From assembly GCF_000264995.1 (NCBI RefSeq), contig NW_006767436.1, forward strand, positions 2,063,011 through 2,127,010: a stretch of DNA of 64,000 bases, given 5' to 3'. The notes beneath the pieces were generated by a model that saw only the letters and a program-made list of their open reading frames with translations, did no database searches and was not told the origin of the DNA. The position numbers and the translations under genes are program-made. This DNA is from Punctularia strigosozonata HHB-11173 SS5. Taxonomy: Eukaryota > Basidiomycota > Agaricomycetes > Corticiales > Punctulariaceae. Positions 33,427 to 45,765 of the stretch are shown piece after piece (the first letter of the stretch is position 1; each line of letters starts with the position of its first letter).

Positions 33427-35099
33427 TCACGTCGCCAAGGACGCAGAAAAGTCGAAAGCGCTATTGGTGGCGATGGTAGATCGCGACAGGCTCTCTAGAG
33501 TGCTCCAATCTTGACCATTCAAGGCGTCAATCTGGTATGCATGCTGAATGAGACCGTACGTAGCTGGGCATGGCGAGTGCAACAACTCACCTCGAAGTCC
33601 TGTCCTTGGTGAGGATCTGCACGCGTACGTGTGACCGATGAGACAGAGTAGAGGATATTCTGCCGAGCTTACCTATGTTGGTGATGAGCTCCCAATACAG
33701 CCAAGAGACGTCGTGTTCGTTGATCTTCTGGACATTGTTCTGCATATTGGCCACGCGTGATCCATCATTGGAGCTGAACTCGGATCCCCATTCCTCGATG
33801 ATGATTTTCTTTCCTGCACTTTGTGCGTTTGCAACAACTGTGCCCAGGAAGCCATCCCAGTCGCTGACCACGTTCATGAACAGGATCCCAAAGATCGATG
33901 ATTAGCGATCAACGCACTCGTTGTAGTCATGTATTGCAATGACATCCACGGCGCACGAGGTGCTGAAATACTCCGAGGGCGGGGCGCATTCTCCGCTACC
34001 ACATGAAAATCCACCGGAGAGAATTAACTAAGAATGATGCATGTGCCCCATAACGAAGTCTGCATGAAGAGCGGAGTGGACGAACCTGGTTTCTATCTCC
34101 CACATTGTTACGAATCTGCGCGAGGCGATGGCGTGCGTCATTTTTTCGTGTTGCATTGCATACCTGGGGTCGGCCTACCTGTTGAGCTGCACCGCAGACC
34201 CAGTCGACATGACTTGAGGAAGGTCTAGTTGCGGCATGATGTTAGTGTTTTCATTGGTACTCGAGATAGATGCCCACTCGTTCATAGGCTCATAGCCAAA
34301 GATATAACCTCCCAACTCGGACCATGGTTGATTTCCCAACAAAGCGTTCTTGTGGATATTGGTTATATAGGTGATACGCTGGTAAAAGTTGTTGATCGTA
34401 TCTGTGTTCTCGCTCAACAACCGATTCTCGTGTCATTCCGAGTTGCATCACTCACCGGGATTGGTGTAGAATCCTTCTACGCCATATGAATTGGCGTACG
34501 CTGATACTGAGCCGGAGTTCAACCAGTTCACTGGAGACGGTAATGACGTAAAGCTGATTGATCATGAACGCTAGTCAGTCTACTCACCATCATAAAGCGC
34601 TATCAACAGCTTGATTCCTGAGGAGAATTAGTTAGCGGAGGTCGTGACTGGTAGATATATGAGGCGCACCGACAGCATGTGCGTTGACCATGAGCTGGTC
34701 GATCTAGGCAGGAATGTAGTAATTAGACGGATTACAATCCGTAGCTTTTCCGCCTTACGCGGTTCAAGATTGTGTCGTCCCTGGTACCGACGCCGTTCTG
34801 CTCCAGATCGTTGGTTTCCAAGCTATCATTGTTCTTCTGGCCGGCGGCCTCGAACGATACAAACGTTCTCAAGACCTGTAATGCTTTAGTCATCAAAACT
34901 GAGCCTAAATGCGAGGCTTGTCTGGCAGGCCAACCTTCATCCCGGTATTACTCATAGCCTGCAGCAGCGCCTTCTGCTTCGACTGTGGAAGAGCATATGC
35001 GTAATAGTTATTAGCACCGGTGAAGCTGTTTGCCCCGCGAGCACTCAGGATGCATTGAGCGAAACTGCAGAGAGAAATGAAAACAATGCTGTACTTCAT
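33427..35099 (-). CDS. Secreted glycoside hydrolase, GH5-type cellulase-like
   Basis: The signal peptide (MKYSIVFISLCSFAQCILSARG) precedes NSFTGANNYYAYALPQSKQKALLQAMSNTGMKV, the start of a (beta/alpha)8 barrel. Next come NDLEQNGVGTRDDTI, DQLMVNAHAVGIKLLIALYD, YGVEGFYTNP, INNFYQRITYITNIHKNALLG, then GGYIFGYEPMNEW, whose NE motif gives the acid/base glutamate. CGSGECAPPSEYFSTSCAVDVIAIHDYN, AQSAGKKIIIEEWGSEF (probable nucleophile glutamate), and NVQKINEHDVSWLYWELI follow. The last exons give QGQDFE and QIDALNGQDWSTLESLSR. Both catalytic glutamates are present, so it looks active. The substrate (mannan, glucan or another) cannot be read. It is heavily split, with about a dozen introns. Confidence 0.85.
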
Positions 35100-36035
35100 C
35101 TCGAGGATCCGTGCGGTGTTGAATAATGATTGGACTGCATTTATACGTTCAGTGATTTAATATAAGCGACATAGACGGCACGGTTAATTGGGTAAATGCC
35201 AGCACATGGAATCACGACAAACTTCGGTGGCCCGGGAAAGGGTGGCGCGGATGAATATGATTGAGTGTCGGACGGTGACAAATAGTACGTCGTCGTTCCG
35301 TCACGCTTGTACGTGCGATGCAACTGAGGGCATCAGCATTGTTTTCCCCCAAGTGTCAAGCCCAGATGACTTTCAGAAGGTTGGCATGCGGTCCGGAATG
35401 AATTTATGGATCACGGTCTTGATGGGTATGTGATAGCATCACATGTCGACAAAAGACCCAGATGGGCGAAGAGTAAGAGCAGCATCATGTTTGAAGCTGA
35501 AGATAGATTGCGGAGGATGATGATAGTACTACTTTCCGACTGCCCGTAAGGGGAAGGAGTTGGTTCACAGTAACGCCCTGTGACATCCATCAATACATCA
35601 CAAAAGCGTGATCCTTCCGCGGAAATCGGCCAGCGGGCGCTCGAATCCCGCAGCAGCGTGACAATGTGTGAGAATACTGATATTATTTATTGAGATCAGT
35701 TGCAGATCTGACCAAGGAGCTCGCCGAGTTGCCGATCGTTTCATTGTTATTGACATGGTCAGTTACGCAAGTGTGATCTGCGTATTTTTTTCCTCTACGT
35801 AATAACACTTGCTGTCTTTGGGCATCGCCTATAGGAGGATAAGATTTGCTTCTGTGAAGGAGAAAAGACCTGGAATCGTCGAGCAAGTCCTGTCCTGGGG
35901 GAGTCAGAATGCGGCGCTTGGTGCCCTTTTAGCTCACGTATGTAGTATGACCGTTTCTGAACGAGAGTAAATCACGTGTTCGGTGACCGCGTCCCTCGGC
36001 GTCGCAGTAACCAAAGGGTGTAAACTCTGACGTGC
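35100..36035. other. Intergenic between divergent GH5 and NDUFAF5
   Basis: About 935 bases hold both promoters; the GH5 side shows a TATA box at 35140-35145 and an inverted CCAAT (ATTGG at 35129-35133). No gene supported. Confidence 0.5.
35140..35145 (-). promoter_or_regulatory. TATA box of the GH5 gene
   Basis: TATAAA on the minus strand lies about 40 bases before the GH5 start codon, with a CCAAT sequence overlapping the interval between them. This fits a strongly regulated secreted enzyme gene. Confidence 0.4.
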
Positions 36036-37553
36036 ATGGCGACCTTCTATGATATGTCTGTATCGGGCTTTGCGAGGCGTGCGTTGTGCAAGATACCTTC
36101 TGCAACGCGAAGCCTGGCATCGGTGGCATCGTCGACTCCTCCTAACCCACATACAGTGAGGCCCTTTGAAGTCTTCAACCGTCACGCGAAGCGCCTGCAG
36201 AAAGACCGTGCAGCATCCAAGGCTGATGGGGCGGCTAGTAGAACTGTTGACTACGTCCGAGAGGAGATAGCGGACTCTCTGGTGGAGCGATTCCTGGTCA
36301 GTTACGGGTTCGTGCACCCTATATTACCTCTACGACCGTCGCGTGGAAGCGTCAATTTAACGGAGATAAATCTCCAGGACATAAAAAGAAGATTTGAAAC
36401 CGTTCTTGATCTTGGATCAGGCCCTGGGCATTTTTCCAAGCTCCTTGAGAGGGAAGTGACTTCTAAGGTCATCATGCTCGATTCTTCCTGTACGTCAATT
36501 CATTCACATACACACCCGACCGTTGTACCTATTTCTCATAAATTTAGCGAAGAGTCTTCGTAGAGATGATGATAGCGAGTTCGATGGTGAGTGTTAGCAA
36601 TCATACAGAGAATCGGATATCATGGTTGACTACTGTTCCAGCTGAGGTAGAGCGCATCCATGGGGACGAGGAGCGATTGCTGGAGGTTATACCTCGCAAT
36701 TCGCAAGAAGCGGTGGTCTCATGTCTTAGCCTTCACTGGGTTAATGATTTGCCAGGTACGATAGTGCGTACATACATCAATCCCATACCCACGTTGGCAC
36801 AGGAGTGTTAGTCCAAATCAAAGAGGCCCTCAAGCCTGACGGTGTATTTCTTGGCGCTATGCTAGGTGGGGATACGCTATATGAACTTCGGTCAGATGTT
36901 TCCTTCCTTTTATAAAGTGGTGTGCATTACTGAAGATCATTGATAGAACGTCATTGCAGTTGGCTGAAGTTGAGCGCGAAGGTGGAATCTCACCTCATGT
37001 CTCACCGATGACTGGTACACCCCATTCATGATGTCAGCAAAACACAACATTGAACCCTTCCAGACACCAAGGATATGACAAATTTGCTGGGTCGAGCTGG
37101 CTTCAATCTTTTGACCGTGGACGTTGACGAACTCAAGGTCAACTACCCCAGCATGTGGGAGTTGATGGACGACTTGAGGGACATGGGTGAAAGCAACGCT
37201 ATCACGAATCGGTGAGTTGCCGCGCCTCGTTACTCGACGAGCTGCTGAAGACTGGTCTACCTAGGCGACATTTCATACATCGAGACACCATAGCAGCTGC
37301 CTCTGCCATTTACAAAGGTAGGTGCACACGCCGTCGTTAGAAGACTGGGCTCATACTAGCTTGCCCAGAAATGTATGGTAACGATGACGGTTCAGTTCCG
37401 GCAACTTTCCAAGTGATTTATATGGTGAGCCTATCCCTAATCTTGTGCATCCTCCGTAACTGTCTTGCACAGATTGGATGGAAACCCGCACCGACACAAC
37501 CCAAGGCCCTGGAGAGAGGCTCGGGCCAGACGAACCTCAAAGATATCCTATAA
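36036..37553 (+). CDS. NDUFAF5: Complex I assembly factor NDUFAF5-like
   Basis: This is a mitochondrial methyltransferase-fold protein; in animals NDUFAF5 hydroxylates an arginine of subunit NDUFS7 during complex I assembly. The N-terminus is a basic presequence ([21 protein letters not shown]). The family blocks follow: [60 protein letters not shown] (SAM-binding motif I), [110 protein letters not shown] and [26 protein letters not shown]. It ends at the expected C-terminus. The ATG at 36054 would give an equally good presequence. Confidence 0.9.
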
Positions 37554-37801
37554 GCTGCTTGTTCGCCTAAATTTTGGCGATCTGTATACAACTATGATAA
37601 CCATAATTTGCCCTCGCCTGTGCATGTAACCCGAGTTCGGGGTTAGGTGCATGTCTCCCAACATCGATGCTGCAGTTCATAAATCTTGCTTCCTTGGTGC
37701 TTTCTGCTCAGAGTTTTCTGGTGTATCCCCTCGCCGCATATCGTGAAAGTGTACGAATTGCTGGCCCTATCTTGGTGCAAAATAGACGACTGGTATCGGC
37801 T

Positions 37802-39117
37802 ATGGCCGAAACTGGTCCCGCTGAGACTTTACTTGGCGATATACCATCTACGAGTGCACCAACGAGTTCCGCACCATTGTCCAAGAACGCCCAGAAGAAG
37901 GCCGCTAAAGCTCAACGACTCGCGGAAATAAAAGTAAAGAAGCGTCAGTTGGAGAAGGAGAAGAGGAAGGAGAAAAAACGGATCCGTGAGGAGAAGCGAG
38001 CGGCTGGCGAATTGGACGAGTCAGAGCTCAAAGAAGAAGAGGAAAGGGCCAGGAAGAAAGCTAGGCTATTTGGGCCGAAGCAGCCATTTGGTGCGAGGGT
38101 CGTCGTAGATCTAGGTTTTGACGATAAGATGACCGAGAAAGTAAGCGACGATTGTGATCGCTCGGCGGAACAAATGTTGCTTATATGAATACACAGGAGA
38201 TTGTGTCTTTGATTAGCCAACTCGGTTATACCTACAGTGCAAACAGACGTGCTACCCGGCCATTCTCGAGGTTATTATTCACTTCACTCAATGGCCGCAC
38301 GAAAGAGAAGATGGATGCCACCAGTAATGCCGGATACAGTCGGTGGAAAGGCACGGAATGGTGGGAGGAAAGTTATGAAGGCCTCTGGGCAGGAAGCAAG
38401 ACGATTAATGGAGACGTATCACCGGAGATCGCTGAGTCTCCGCCGACAAAATCAGATCATGGAACTGCTGCACACACGGTTCATGTACCATCCTCGGAAG
38501 AAGGAAAGGAGTCGTCTATCAAACCTCAGGAGAAAAGTCGTTGCCCTAAGGAGAATATCGTATACCTGACGGCGGACGCGGACGAGGAGATTTCAGAGTT
38601 AAGGGAAGGAGAAACGTATATCATCGGAGGTATCTGTGATCATAATCGGTACAAAGTATGTGTCTTTCGATTTCTTGACATGACCTGACGTCTGATATGC
38701 TTGTGATACGTTCAGAATCTCTGTTTGAACAAGGCAGTCGCGAGCGGCATTCGGAGCGCCAGGCTACCGATAGGAACGTACCTGGCCGCTTTGCCAACGA
38801 GAAAGGTCTTGACAGTGAATCAGGTGTCTCTTCTACGTTTATGTGGTTGTTACAGATAGACTTACCAAGTCATACCGCAGGCCTTCGAGATTCTTGTGAA
38901 CTGGGTGGACTCACGGGACTGGGAGCATGCATTGAATGCGGTCATGCCGCAGCGCAAGTTCAACGCAGAGGGAAAGAGACGGAGAAGATACGGGAAAGAT
39001 GAGAAGCTGGAAGTCATCGGAGCCGATGAATTGGAAGATGGTGGAGAACCTGCACAGGGAGCTGACAGCGTCGGAGTTTTACAACAAAACAAGGAGACGC
39101 AGCACGAGGGAGTATAG
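37802..39117 (+). CDS. TRM10: tRNA (guanine-N1) methyltransferase TRM10
   Basis: A SPOUT-fold enzyme that methylates N1 of guanine 9 in tRNA. The N-terminus (MAETGPAETLLG) leads to a long basic helix (KNAQKKAAKAQRLAEIKVKKRQLEKEKRK). The SPOUT domain follows: ARVVVDLGFDDKMTEKEIVSLISQLGYTYSANRR, LLFTSLNGR, a long polar insertion, then KENIVYLTADADEEI, GETYIIGGICDHNR (family YIIGGIVDHNR), LCLNKAVASGIRSARLPIGTYL, RKVLTVNQ and FEILVNWVDSRDWEHALNAVMPQRK. The acidic tail ends QHEGV. An in-frame upstream ATG (37667) adds 45 residues that could be a presequence, but the nearer start matches the usual length. NUP98 follows on the same strand. Confidence 0.88.
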
Positions 39118-39359
39118 AGTCCTATATACTTGTCATCCAACCATCTAAAGAGAGCAGTGCGTACCTCTGTCAAAATCAGCGTCAAGACTTGCAGTTGCAG
39201 CGGTAATGTACGGTTATTAACTGCGCTCGGGAATCTGGTGACCGCGGCTGTGGCTGTGAGTCAACGGGCCTCATTCAAAGCCCGACAAGCAGGAGATCGG
39301 ACTCGACGTTCTCCAGGGCGCGTCTTCACCAACGACCACACCCGTGTTGGCTCCTCAGC

Positions 39360-42300
39360 ATGTTCGGGAATAACGCAATCACGTCTACCTGGGGTCAGCC
39401 CAACAACAACAATCAGCAGCAGCAGGGGACGTCTGCGTTTGGCCAGCCAGCCAACAGTGCGTTTGGAGGTGGCGGAGGTACGTCTTTCCCAGCCCGCGGC
39501 TGAGTGACTGAGCGTGCTGTAACTTCTTCCCATCTCATAGCGTTCGGGAGCGGAGGAGCCTTTGGTCAACCCCAACAGCAGCAACAAACACCAGCAGCCA
39601 ATCCCATGTTCGGTAGTTTCGGCACCCCTGCGGCAAACACTAGCCAACCCGGGACGTCCGGTTTTGGTGCGTCTGATGTACAATCTGCGACCCCAACGCG
39701 TCTTGACACGCGTCAAGGTGCCTTCGGTCAGAACAATGCATCGACTACCGGTGCATTCGGCGCGAAGCCAGCCACTGGATTTGGCGCTTTTGGGGGCACC
39801 GGGACCTCGACGTTTGGGTCCGGTGGCGCGTTTGGGAACACAACGGCGCCTCAGCCGGCTGCAACGGGTGTGTTTGGTCAACCCAGCACAAGTACAGGCG
39901 CATTTGGAGGGGGTGGGAGCTTGTTCGGTACCAACAAGCCTGCGACTACGTTTGGTACAACTGGTAAGAAGCCACTGAAGTGCATCCAGCGGTTTGACAC
40001 CATGTTAACATGTATCTTCACTTTAGCCGCAGATACGGTAGCCCCAGTAACGACGGGGTCATCCAATCCGCCATACTCCGTGTACTCGGAGAAAGATACA
40101 GCAAACGCTAGCATAACGCTGCAGTACCAGAGCATATCATGTATGCCTGCATATAGGGGCAGTTCTTTCGAGGTGCGCTTTTCATAATTTCGAGCTATAT
40201 ATCCTCGCCGGGCATGAGATCTGGCGACACATTGTCTGTCAAAACTCGACTAAGTTTATGTTGCCCGTGTTAACTCTCGGCATAACCCCTTCAACACACG
40301 CGACAGGCATCTGACTGTTTCGTCTTTTCCCTACCCGCTAGGAACTCCGTGTACAAGATTATCAGCAGGGTCGCAAGACTGCCAATGCAACGGTTGGGAC
40401 CGGCTTCGGGCAACCGGCCACCGGCGCATTCGGGCAACAGTCTACATCAGGCGGGATCTTCGGTCAACCTGCCCAGAGCACAACAGCCAACAATGCGTTT
40501 GGAGCATTTGGGTCCAACACAACCGCTACCCCGGCTACAGGCGGATTTGGTGCCTTTGGCCAGCAGAACAATGCGAGCCAACCCGCCAACACCGGTGGAG
40601 GTCTTTTCGGCGCGTTTGGTCAGCAGCAGCAACCACAAAATCCTCAGCCTTCGGCGTTTGGAGCCTTTGGGCAGGCCAATCAACAGCCAGCCGCGACTGG
40701 AACGAGTGGTGGGCTTTTCGGTGGAGGTAGCGCGTTTGGGCAACAGAACAAACCTGCGTTTGGTGCATTCGGTATGCTCATGTAACTCAGAAACTTGACC
40801 ATACGCTGATCAATTCGCAGGGGCAAATAACACCACAACCAGTGCTTTTGGCCAACCGACTCAATCGCAGCAGCCCACTACCACAGGCCTCTTCGGCCAA
40901 CAGCAACCGCAACAAAACACTACTGGTAGTGCTTTCAGCGCCTTCGGTAGGATGATACTTCGCCATATCATTTTATAGGCTCTCACGAACAGCAATTACT
41001 TCAGGCAGTAATAATAATCAACCGAAGCCCTCATTGTTCGGTCAACCGGCTCAGCAACCAGCGCAACAGTCGACTGGCTTTGGTCTCTTCGGCCAGCAGA
41101 ATCAGCAGAACCAGCAACAATCGGGCCAGCCAGCGACAGGCGGTCTATTTGGTGGTGGAACCACCGGCGGGGGCTTGTTCGGTCAGAACAGTCAGCAGCA
41201 GCAGCAGCCGTCTCAGCCGCAAACAGGAGGTTGTAAGTAACATAACCTCTTTCAGGTTGCTTGCGCTGATAGTCGTGTAGTATTCGGTAATACTCAGCCC
41301 GCTCAGCAGCCTGCCACTGGCGGTCTATTCGGCGGGGGGACTACAGGAGGGCTGTTCGGGAACACGCAACAACAAAACCAGCAGCAACCAACACAGACGA
41401 GCGCATTCGGTGGAGGCGGACTTTTCGGTACAAAACCCGCCACTACGACGCCTACCACCGGCGGACTATTTGGTGGACTTGGACAGAACAACACTGCGAC
41501 GAACACTCAAACATCGACGGGTCTTTTCGGTAGCACCTTTGGTCAGAACAACGCGCAGCAGAACAATACGGGCAGTACATTGAGTGGCGGCTTGTTCGGT
41601 ACAAAACCCGCAGCCCCGGCTTTCGGAACGGCGTCGTCGACGGGGCAGGCTACCGGAGGATCTCTCTTTGGTAGCACGCTTGGTGGCACTGGCAATACAT
41701 TCAATGCTTCCGCTACTGCTCCCGGTGCACAAGGATCGCTCACTGCGTCAATCGCACAACCCATTGGAGCCAGCCTACCTGTCTTCAGCATGCTACCTCC
41801 GGGTCCACGGGCAGTTCCTCTTGATCAACCGAAGAAAAAAGCCGGCTTCTTCACGGATGTTCCTACTCGTTCACCAGTTCCCAGATTGCAGCTTGGATTT
41901 ACCCCTGCAAGCACGAAGCTACGCGGTTTTGCGTCGACGGCCGGTGGAGGCAATCTCGGCTCCAGTTTAGCATATTCAACGACGAAGTCGGACGCTCTCA
42001 ACCTCACTCGATCGGCCTCCCCTAATAAGGGCATACCTGGACCTGATGTTTTCCTTAACGGAGGCGGCACAAGTGGCAGCAACGGCCGTCAAAGCGTGAA
42101 GAAACTGGTTCTGAACAAGAAAATCGAACCTGCTCATCTACTTGGCAGAGCGGGGTCGCCGGGCCTTGCTACGGCCGGTGGCAAAACGTCCTTCAGTCCA
42201 GTGCTTGGGATCGCTGCACGACAGAAAGAGGCCGAGGCTGCTTCAACGACGCCAAAGCCAGAAACTCCTGAACCCACCCCAAGTTCCACCCGCCCCAAAC

Positions 42301-42791
42301 CATCCGATGGCGATGCATCGTCCGCGGACCCGAAGACTGCAGACTTGCAAGAGGGCGAGTATTGGTGCAAGCCTGACTTAGCCACCTTGCGCACGATTAG
42401 CTACCACGAACTGCGTGCCTTCAAGGGGCTGGTGGTCGGTCGAGTTGGCTATGGCCAGATCGAGTTCCTCGCCCCGGTCGACCTGACCGGAGTGCCGCGG
42501 CTTGACGCCTTATTCGGCGATCTGATCCTCTTCGAGGATGCAGAGTGTGCCGTTTATCCTAATAGCGACGAGGCGGACAAGCCGCCGCCAGGCGAAGGTC
42601 TGAATGTGCCGGCAAGGATCACGCTCTGGAAGTGTTGGCCATTGGACAAATCCACGCAGGAGCCTATCAAGGACAAGAATCATCCAGCTGCTATCAAATT
42701 TCAAAAGCGCCTTGCCAAGCGAAAACACATCAAACACGAGCATTGGGATCTGGAGGAAGGGAAATGGGTGTTCCGGGTCGAGAGTTTTTAG
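39360..42791 (+). CDS. NUP98: Nucleoporin NUP98 (FG/GLFG repeats, GLEBS, autoproteolytic-type domain)
   Basis: This is a structural and barrier component of the nuclear pore. It opens MFGNNAITSTWGQPNNNN and runs through many FG, GAFG and GLFG repeats with glutamine-rich spacers. A GLEBS element (YSVYSEKDTANASITLQYQS, ISCMPAYRGSSFEELRVQDYQQGRK, split by an intron after SSFE) predicts binding of Gle2/Rae1. More GLFG repeats follow. A linker with KKLVLNKKIEPAHL is followed by the C-terminal domain (YWCKPDLATLRTISYHELRAFKGLVVGRVGYGQIEF, DLTGVPRLDALFGDLILFED, HWDLEEGKWVFRVESF). The protein stops there: there is no HF-S cleavage site and no NUP96 part. About seven introns, all short. Confidence 0.92.
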
Positions 42792-43032
42792 TACCTGTTC
42801 TACTTACCTTCGTTACCAGCCTTGTTCATGTATGTAGCCCACGTCGCACGACCACCTCATGTTAGCCAGTAGTCAATGTCCTTCGTTGAATATAATGCAA
42901 TCCTAAGGATACGTTACAACCACATGGTATAGATACAGAAAGGTAATGAATCCCAATTACAAGGTGTAGTTCTCGGCATGGAAATATCTGGCAGATGAGT
43001 CAAGACATGTGATCTTTGACCGAAACGAAGAC

Positions 43033-45765
43033 TCACACAGTGGGCAGCCCTCGGAGCACTCCCAACGGACCTGTAATCGGGGCAGCCAACGCAGAACGAA
43101 CGGATTCAATTAGGCTTCCGGGGCCAGAAACTATGACAGGGTTGAGCTCGGACGAGAGTGAACAGTTCCGTCCAGTCTTACCATTAACCGACACGGGCCC
43201 CTCGGCCACCCCGAACTCTTCCTGCAGAATTTCGCGAACATCGGGGCGGCGGCCACGGTGGACCGTGAGCCCTCCTGGAAGCTCAAAACTACCCTTCTCC
43301 AGGTCGTCCGACATGCGCTGACTCGTTGCTGAACTTGGACTACGCATATCGACCAGTTCAAACTTGTCCTTCTGCGTTGAGGACGACGTTGAATCCAACG
43401 ATGCAGGAGGCATAGATACCACAGTCTTGCGACCGGTGACGTGAACCAAAACCTCCAGGGCGTCAAGTCCGAGGAACTCCGGGACGGACGATAGAGCACC
43501 TGTGAGATGCTCCATAATCCACTTTAGATGCGCTATTTCCGAATTCACGTTAGTGGACATCCGGTAGATGTTAACGCGAGGGATAAGGTCTACCTTCGTC
43601 TCGGATAGTCCAGATAAAGACAATGCGACGTGTGCACGCTTTCCTTGCTTCTACTTGCCTGTTGTTTCAGTACGCGTCAGCCAAGCTTTCACTCGTTATA
43701 GCTGCCACTGGGAGGCATACCTGACTAGTTCCAGGAACATTGGTAAGATGTACGATATTCCACTACCACCTAGGAACGTCAGCTCGCGTCTGAGCTACAA
43801 GGAAGTTTTACCTACCAGCTATCAAGACGGAAGTCACGTAAGGAGTAAGATCCGGAGGGTTGCCGTAGGGCCCATCCAGGTACACAGGAACCTGGGATAC
43901 GCCCTGGAGAGCGAGAGCCTGTAGTCTTTTGGTCATCCCGTTCCTCGCGCGGACGATGAACACCAGCTCATCCCCCTCGCTGCTTCGACGCGGGAGTGCA
44001 TCGTCGTCGGTTTTCTCAGGCAATGACGCTATCGAAAACGGGTGTGCCTCCAGTGGCCACCGCGAAACAGACGGCAGCGTCAAGAAACAGTGCTGTCCCG
44101 CGCGCCAGCCTAGTGGGACGTTTCGCCGAACCTTGAGCCGGAGGGAGTCGTGGGTCAGGAGTTCGATAGTAGCGTCCGCCGGTTCAACCTTGGGCTTGGA
44201 CACAACGTCTAGCACCAGATGCCGAACCGCACGGCAAAATCGATCGAAACCCCACACAATCCATGCGGGCCAGATGTAGTACTCGTATCTGTGCCGTGCA
44301 TGAGCTATCAGACCGTACTGAGGTCATCGAAAACCTACCCTCGTCCTGACGTATGTACGAAGGCACAGACCAAGAAAACGCAGACCAGGATAACATGTAA
44401 GATGTAGAATGTCTCATAGGCCATAGCCCGTATAGGTCTGACGCTCAGGATTACCGCGATGGTATACGTTAAACCCGCAGCGGCGCCGAATTGTTGCCAG
44501 GTGTGTTGTGAGATATCGTCGGTCCCGGTGAAACTAGTCGAGGAACGCGAATCTTCAGGCTATATTCCAACCCTGGCAACCTCAGTCACGCACCCAACGG
44601 TAAACCTGATATAGGGGTTTAGCGTAAGAAAGGGCTGAAGTGCGATAGATACCAACCTTCCCCAGAAATGAGTCCATATCAAGACAAGGATACAACGCGC
44701 GACACCGCGATGAAATAGGTTAAGCTTCAAACCATCAGTTCCTTCTCGACGTAGGGAAGCAAAGACATCAAGTTCACCTTCTCATGGGTAACACCGGTAA
44801 GCCCTGACTTTGGGTGGTGAGTACGGCCATTGTCATATCTGACACACAAGAGGAACACTAGACAGATCACTCACATCCTATAACATTGTTTTTCGATGAA
44901 AGGGCGGGTAGTAAAGGAATTTGCGCTGCAGCCAGATGAGCTGCGCGATCACTCCAGAAGAGTATGTCAAGGTTGTTGGCTGTGTAATGCGCGATGCAAT
45001 GAATATTCAGAACGGCCAAAATGGAGGACACTCAGCCTCACTGTTGACAAATTCCCAGGTAAGAAGGACGGTGAGGTAGAAGAGAGTAACGAGACCCTCT
45101 AGGAGATTAGGTGACATCCCGTTTCCCCACAGACGTCTGACAGTCCGTGGCAGGGGGAGGGTGCATCGCAGCCATACGATGCGCGAAAAGGTCAGAATCG
45201 CTTGCGGTATTCGGCGGGGATTCGCCTGCTAGGTGACCAGCACGATAAGCACGTTTCGCCTGGGCCGAACGGCGTTGTACTGACCGTAGTGCCAATGGGC
45301 CTCTGTGCGCGCGCCAGTTCACCCGATCCAACGAATCGGCTCTGGGAATGCTCAGCTCGGGGTTGCATTCGAGACACAGGATCACCTACGGCTCGTGCCC
45401 TTTGTTTGCGCATGCGGTGAAGATGCCAGATACGGTATCTGGTCCATATAGCCGTACTCCAATGTATGATGGTAGCAACACCGATGACCGTCACGACGAG
45501 ATACCAGACTTGCATTGGGTACAACTGTGAAGCATGAAGGTCAGACAAAACGCACTGATGCATACAGAACACCACTCGCAAGTTCGCCGTGAAGGATCGC
45601 TGCCGCGCCTTCCGGAGTGTCGTCCTCGTCACCGTCACCGTCCCCGACTCTTCCGAGCAATGTGTTTGCATAGCGCCACCGCTGCAGGACCATCTCGGGC
45701 GATATTGCACTCCTGTCCGAATCGAATACAGAACGTCGTACCAGCGGAATGGGAGATATGATCAC
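43033..45765 (-). CDS. Ferric reductase (FRE family)
   Basis: A plasma-membrane flavocytochrome that reduces Fe(III), usually for high-affinity iron uptake. The N-terminus begins MIISPIPLVRRS. The first helix is QVWYLVVTVIGVATIIHW, followed by a cytosolic basic loop. Then come WSDRAAHLAAAQIPLLPALSSKNNVIG, LTGVTHEKVNLMSLLPYVEKEL and LNLFHRGVARCILVLIWTHFWG, carrying candidate heme-binding histidines. The FAD domain has WRAGQHCFLTLPSVSRWPLEAHPFSIASLP (HPFSI motif) and DGPYGNPPDL. The NADPH part ends with SELNPVIVSGPGSLIESVRSAL. The membrane region is broken into many small exons between 44250 and 45400. Substrate could also be copper. The start is the most upstream in-frame ATG, giving the typical PLVRR opening. 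Confidence 0.87.

Noticed and set aside
35630-35660. tRNA B-box-like sequence (GCTCGAATCCC)
   Set aside because: No A box at the right distance and no cloverleaf could be folded by eye.
37667-37801. Upstream start for TRM10
   Set aside because: It is in frame and could add a presequence, but the nearer ATG gives the normal family length; kept only as an alternative.
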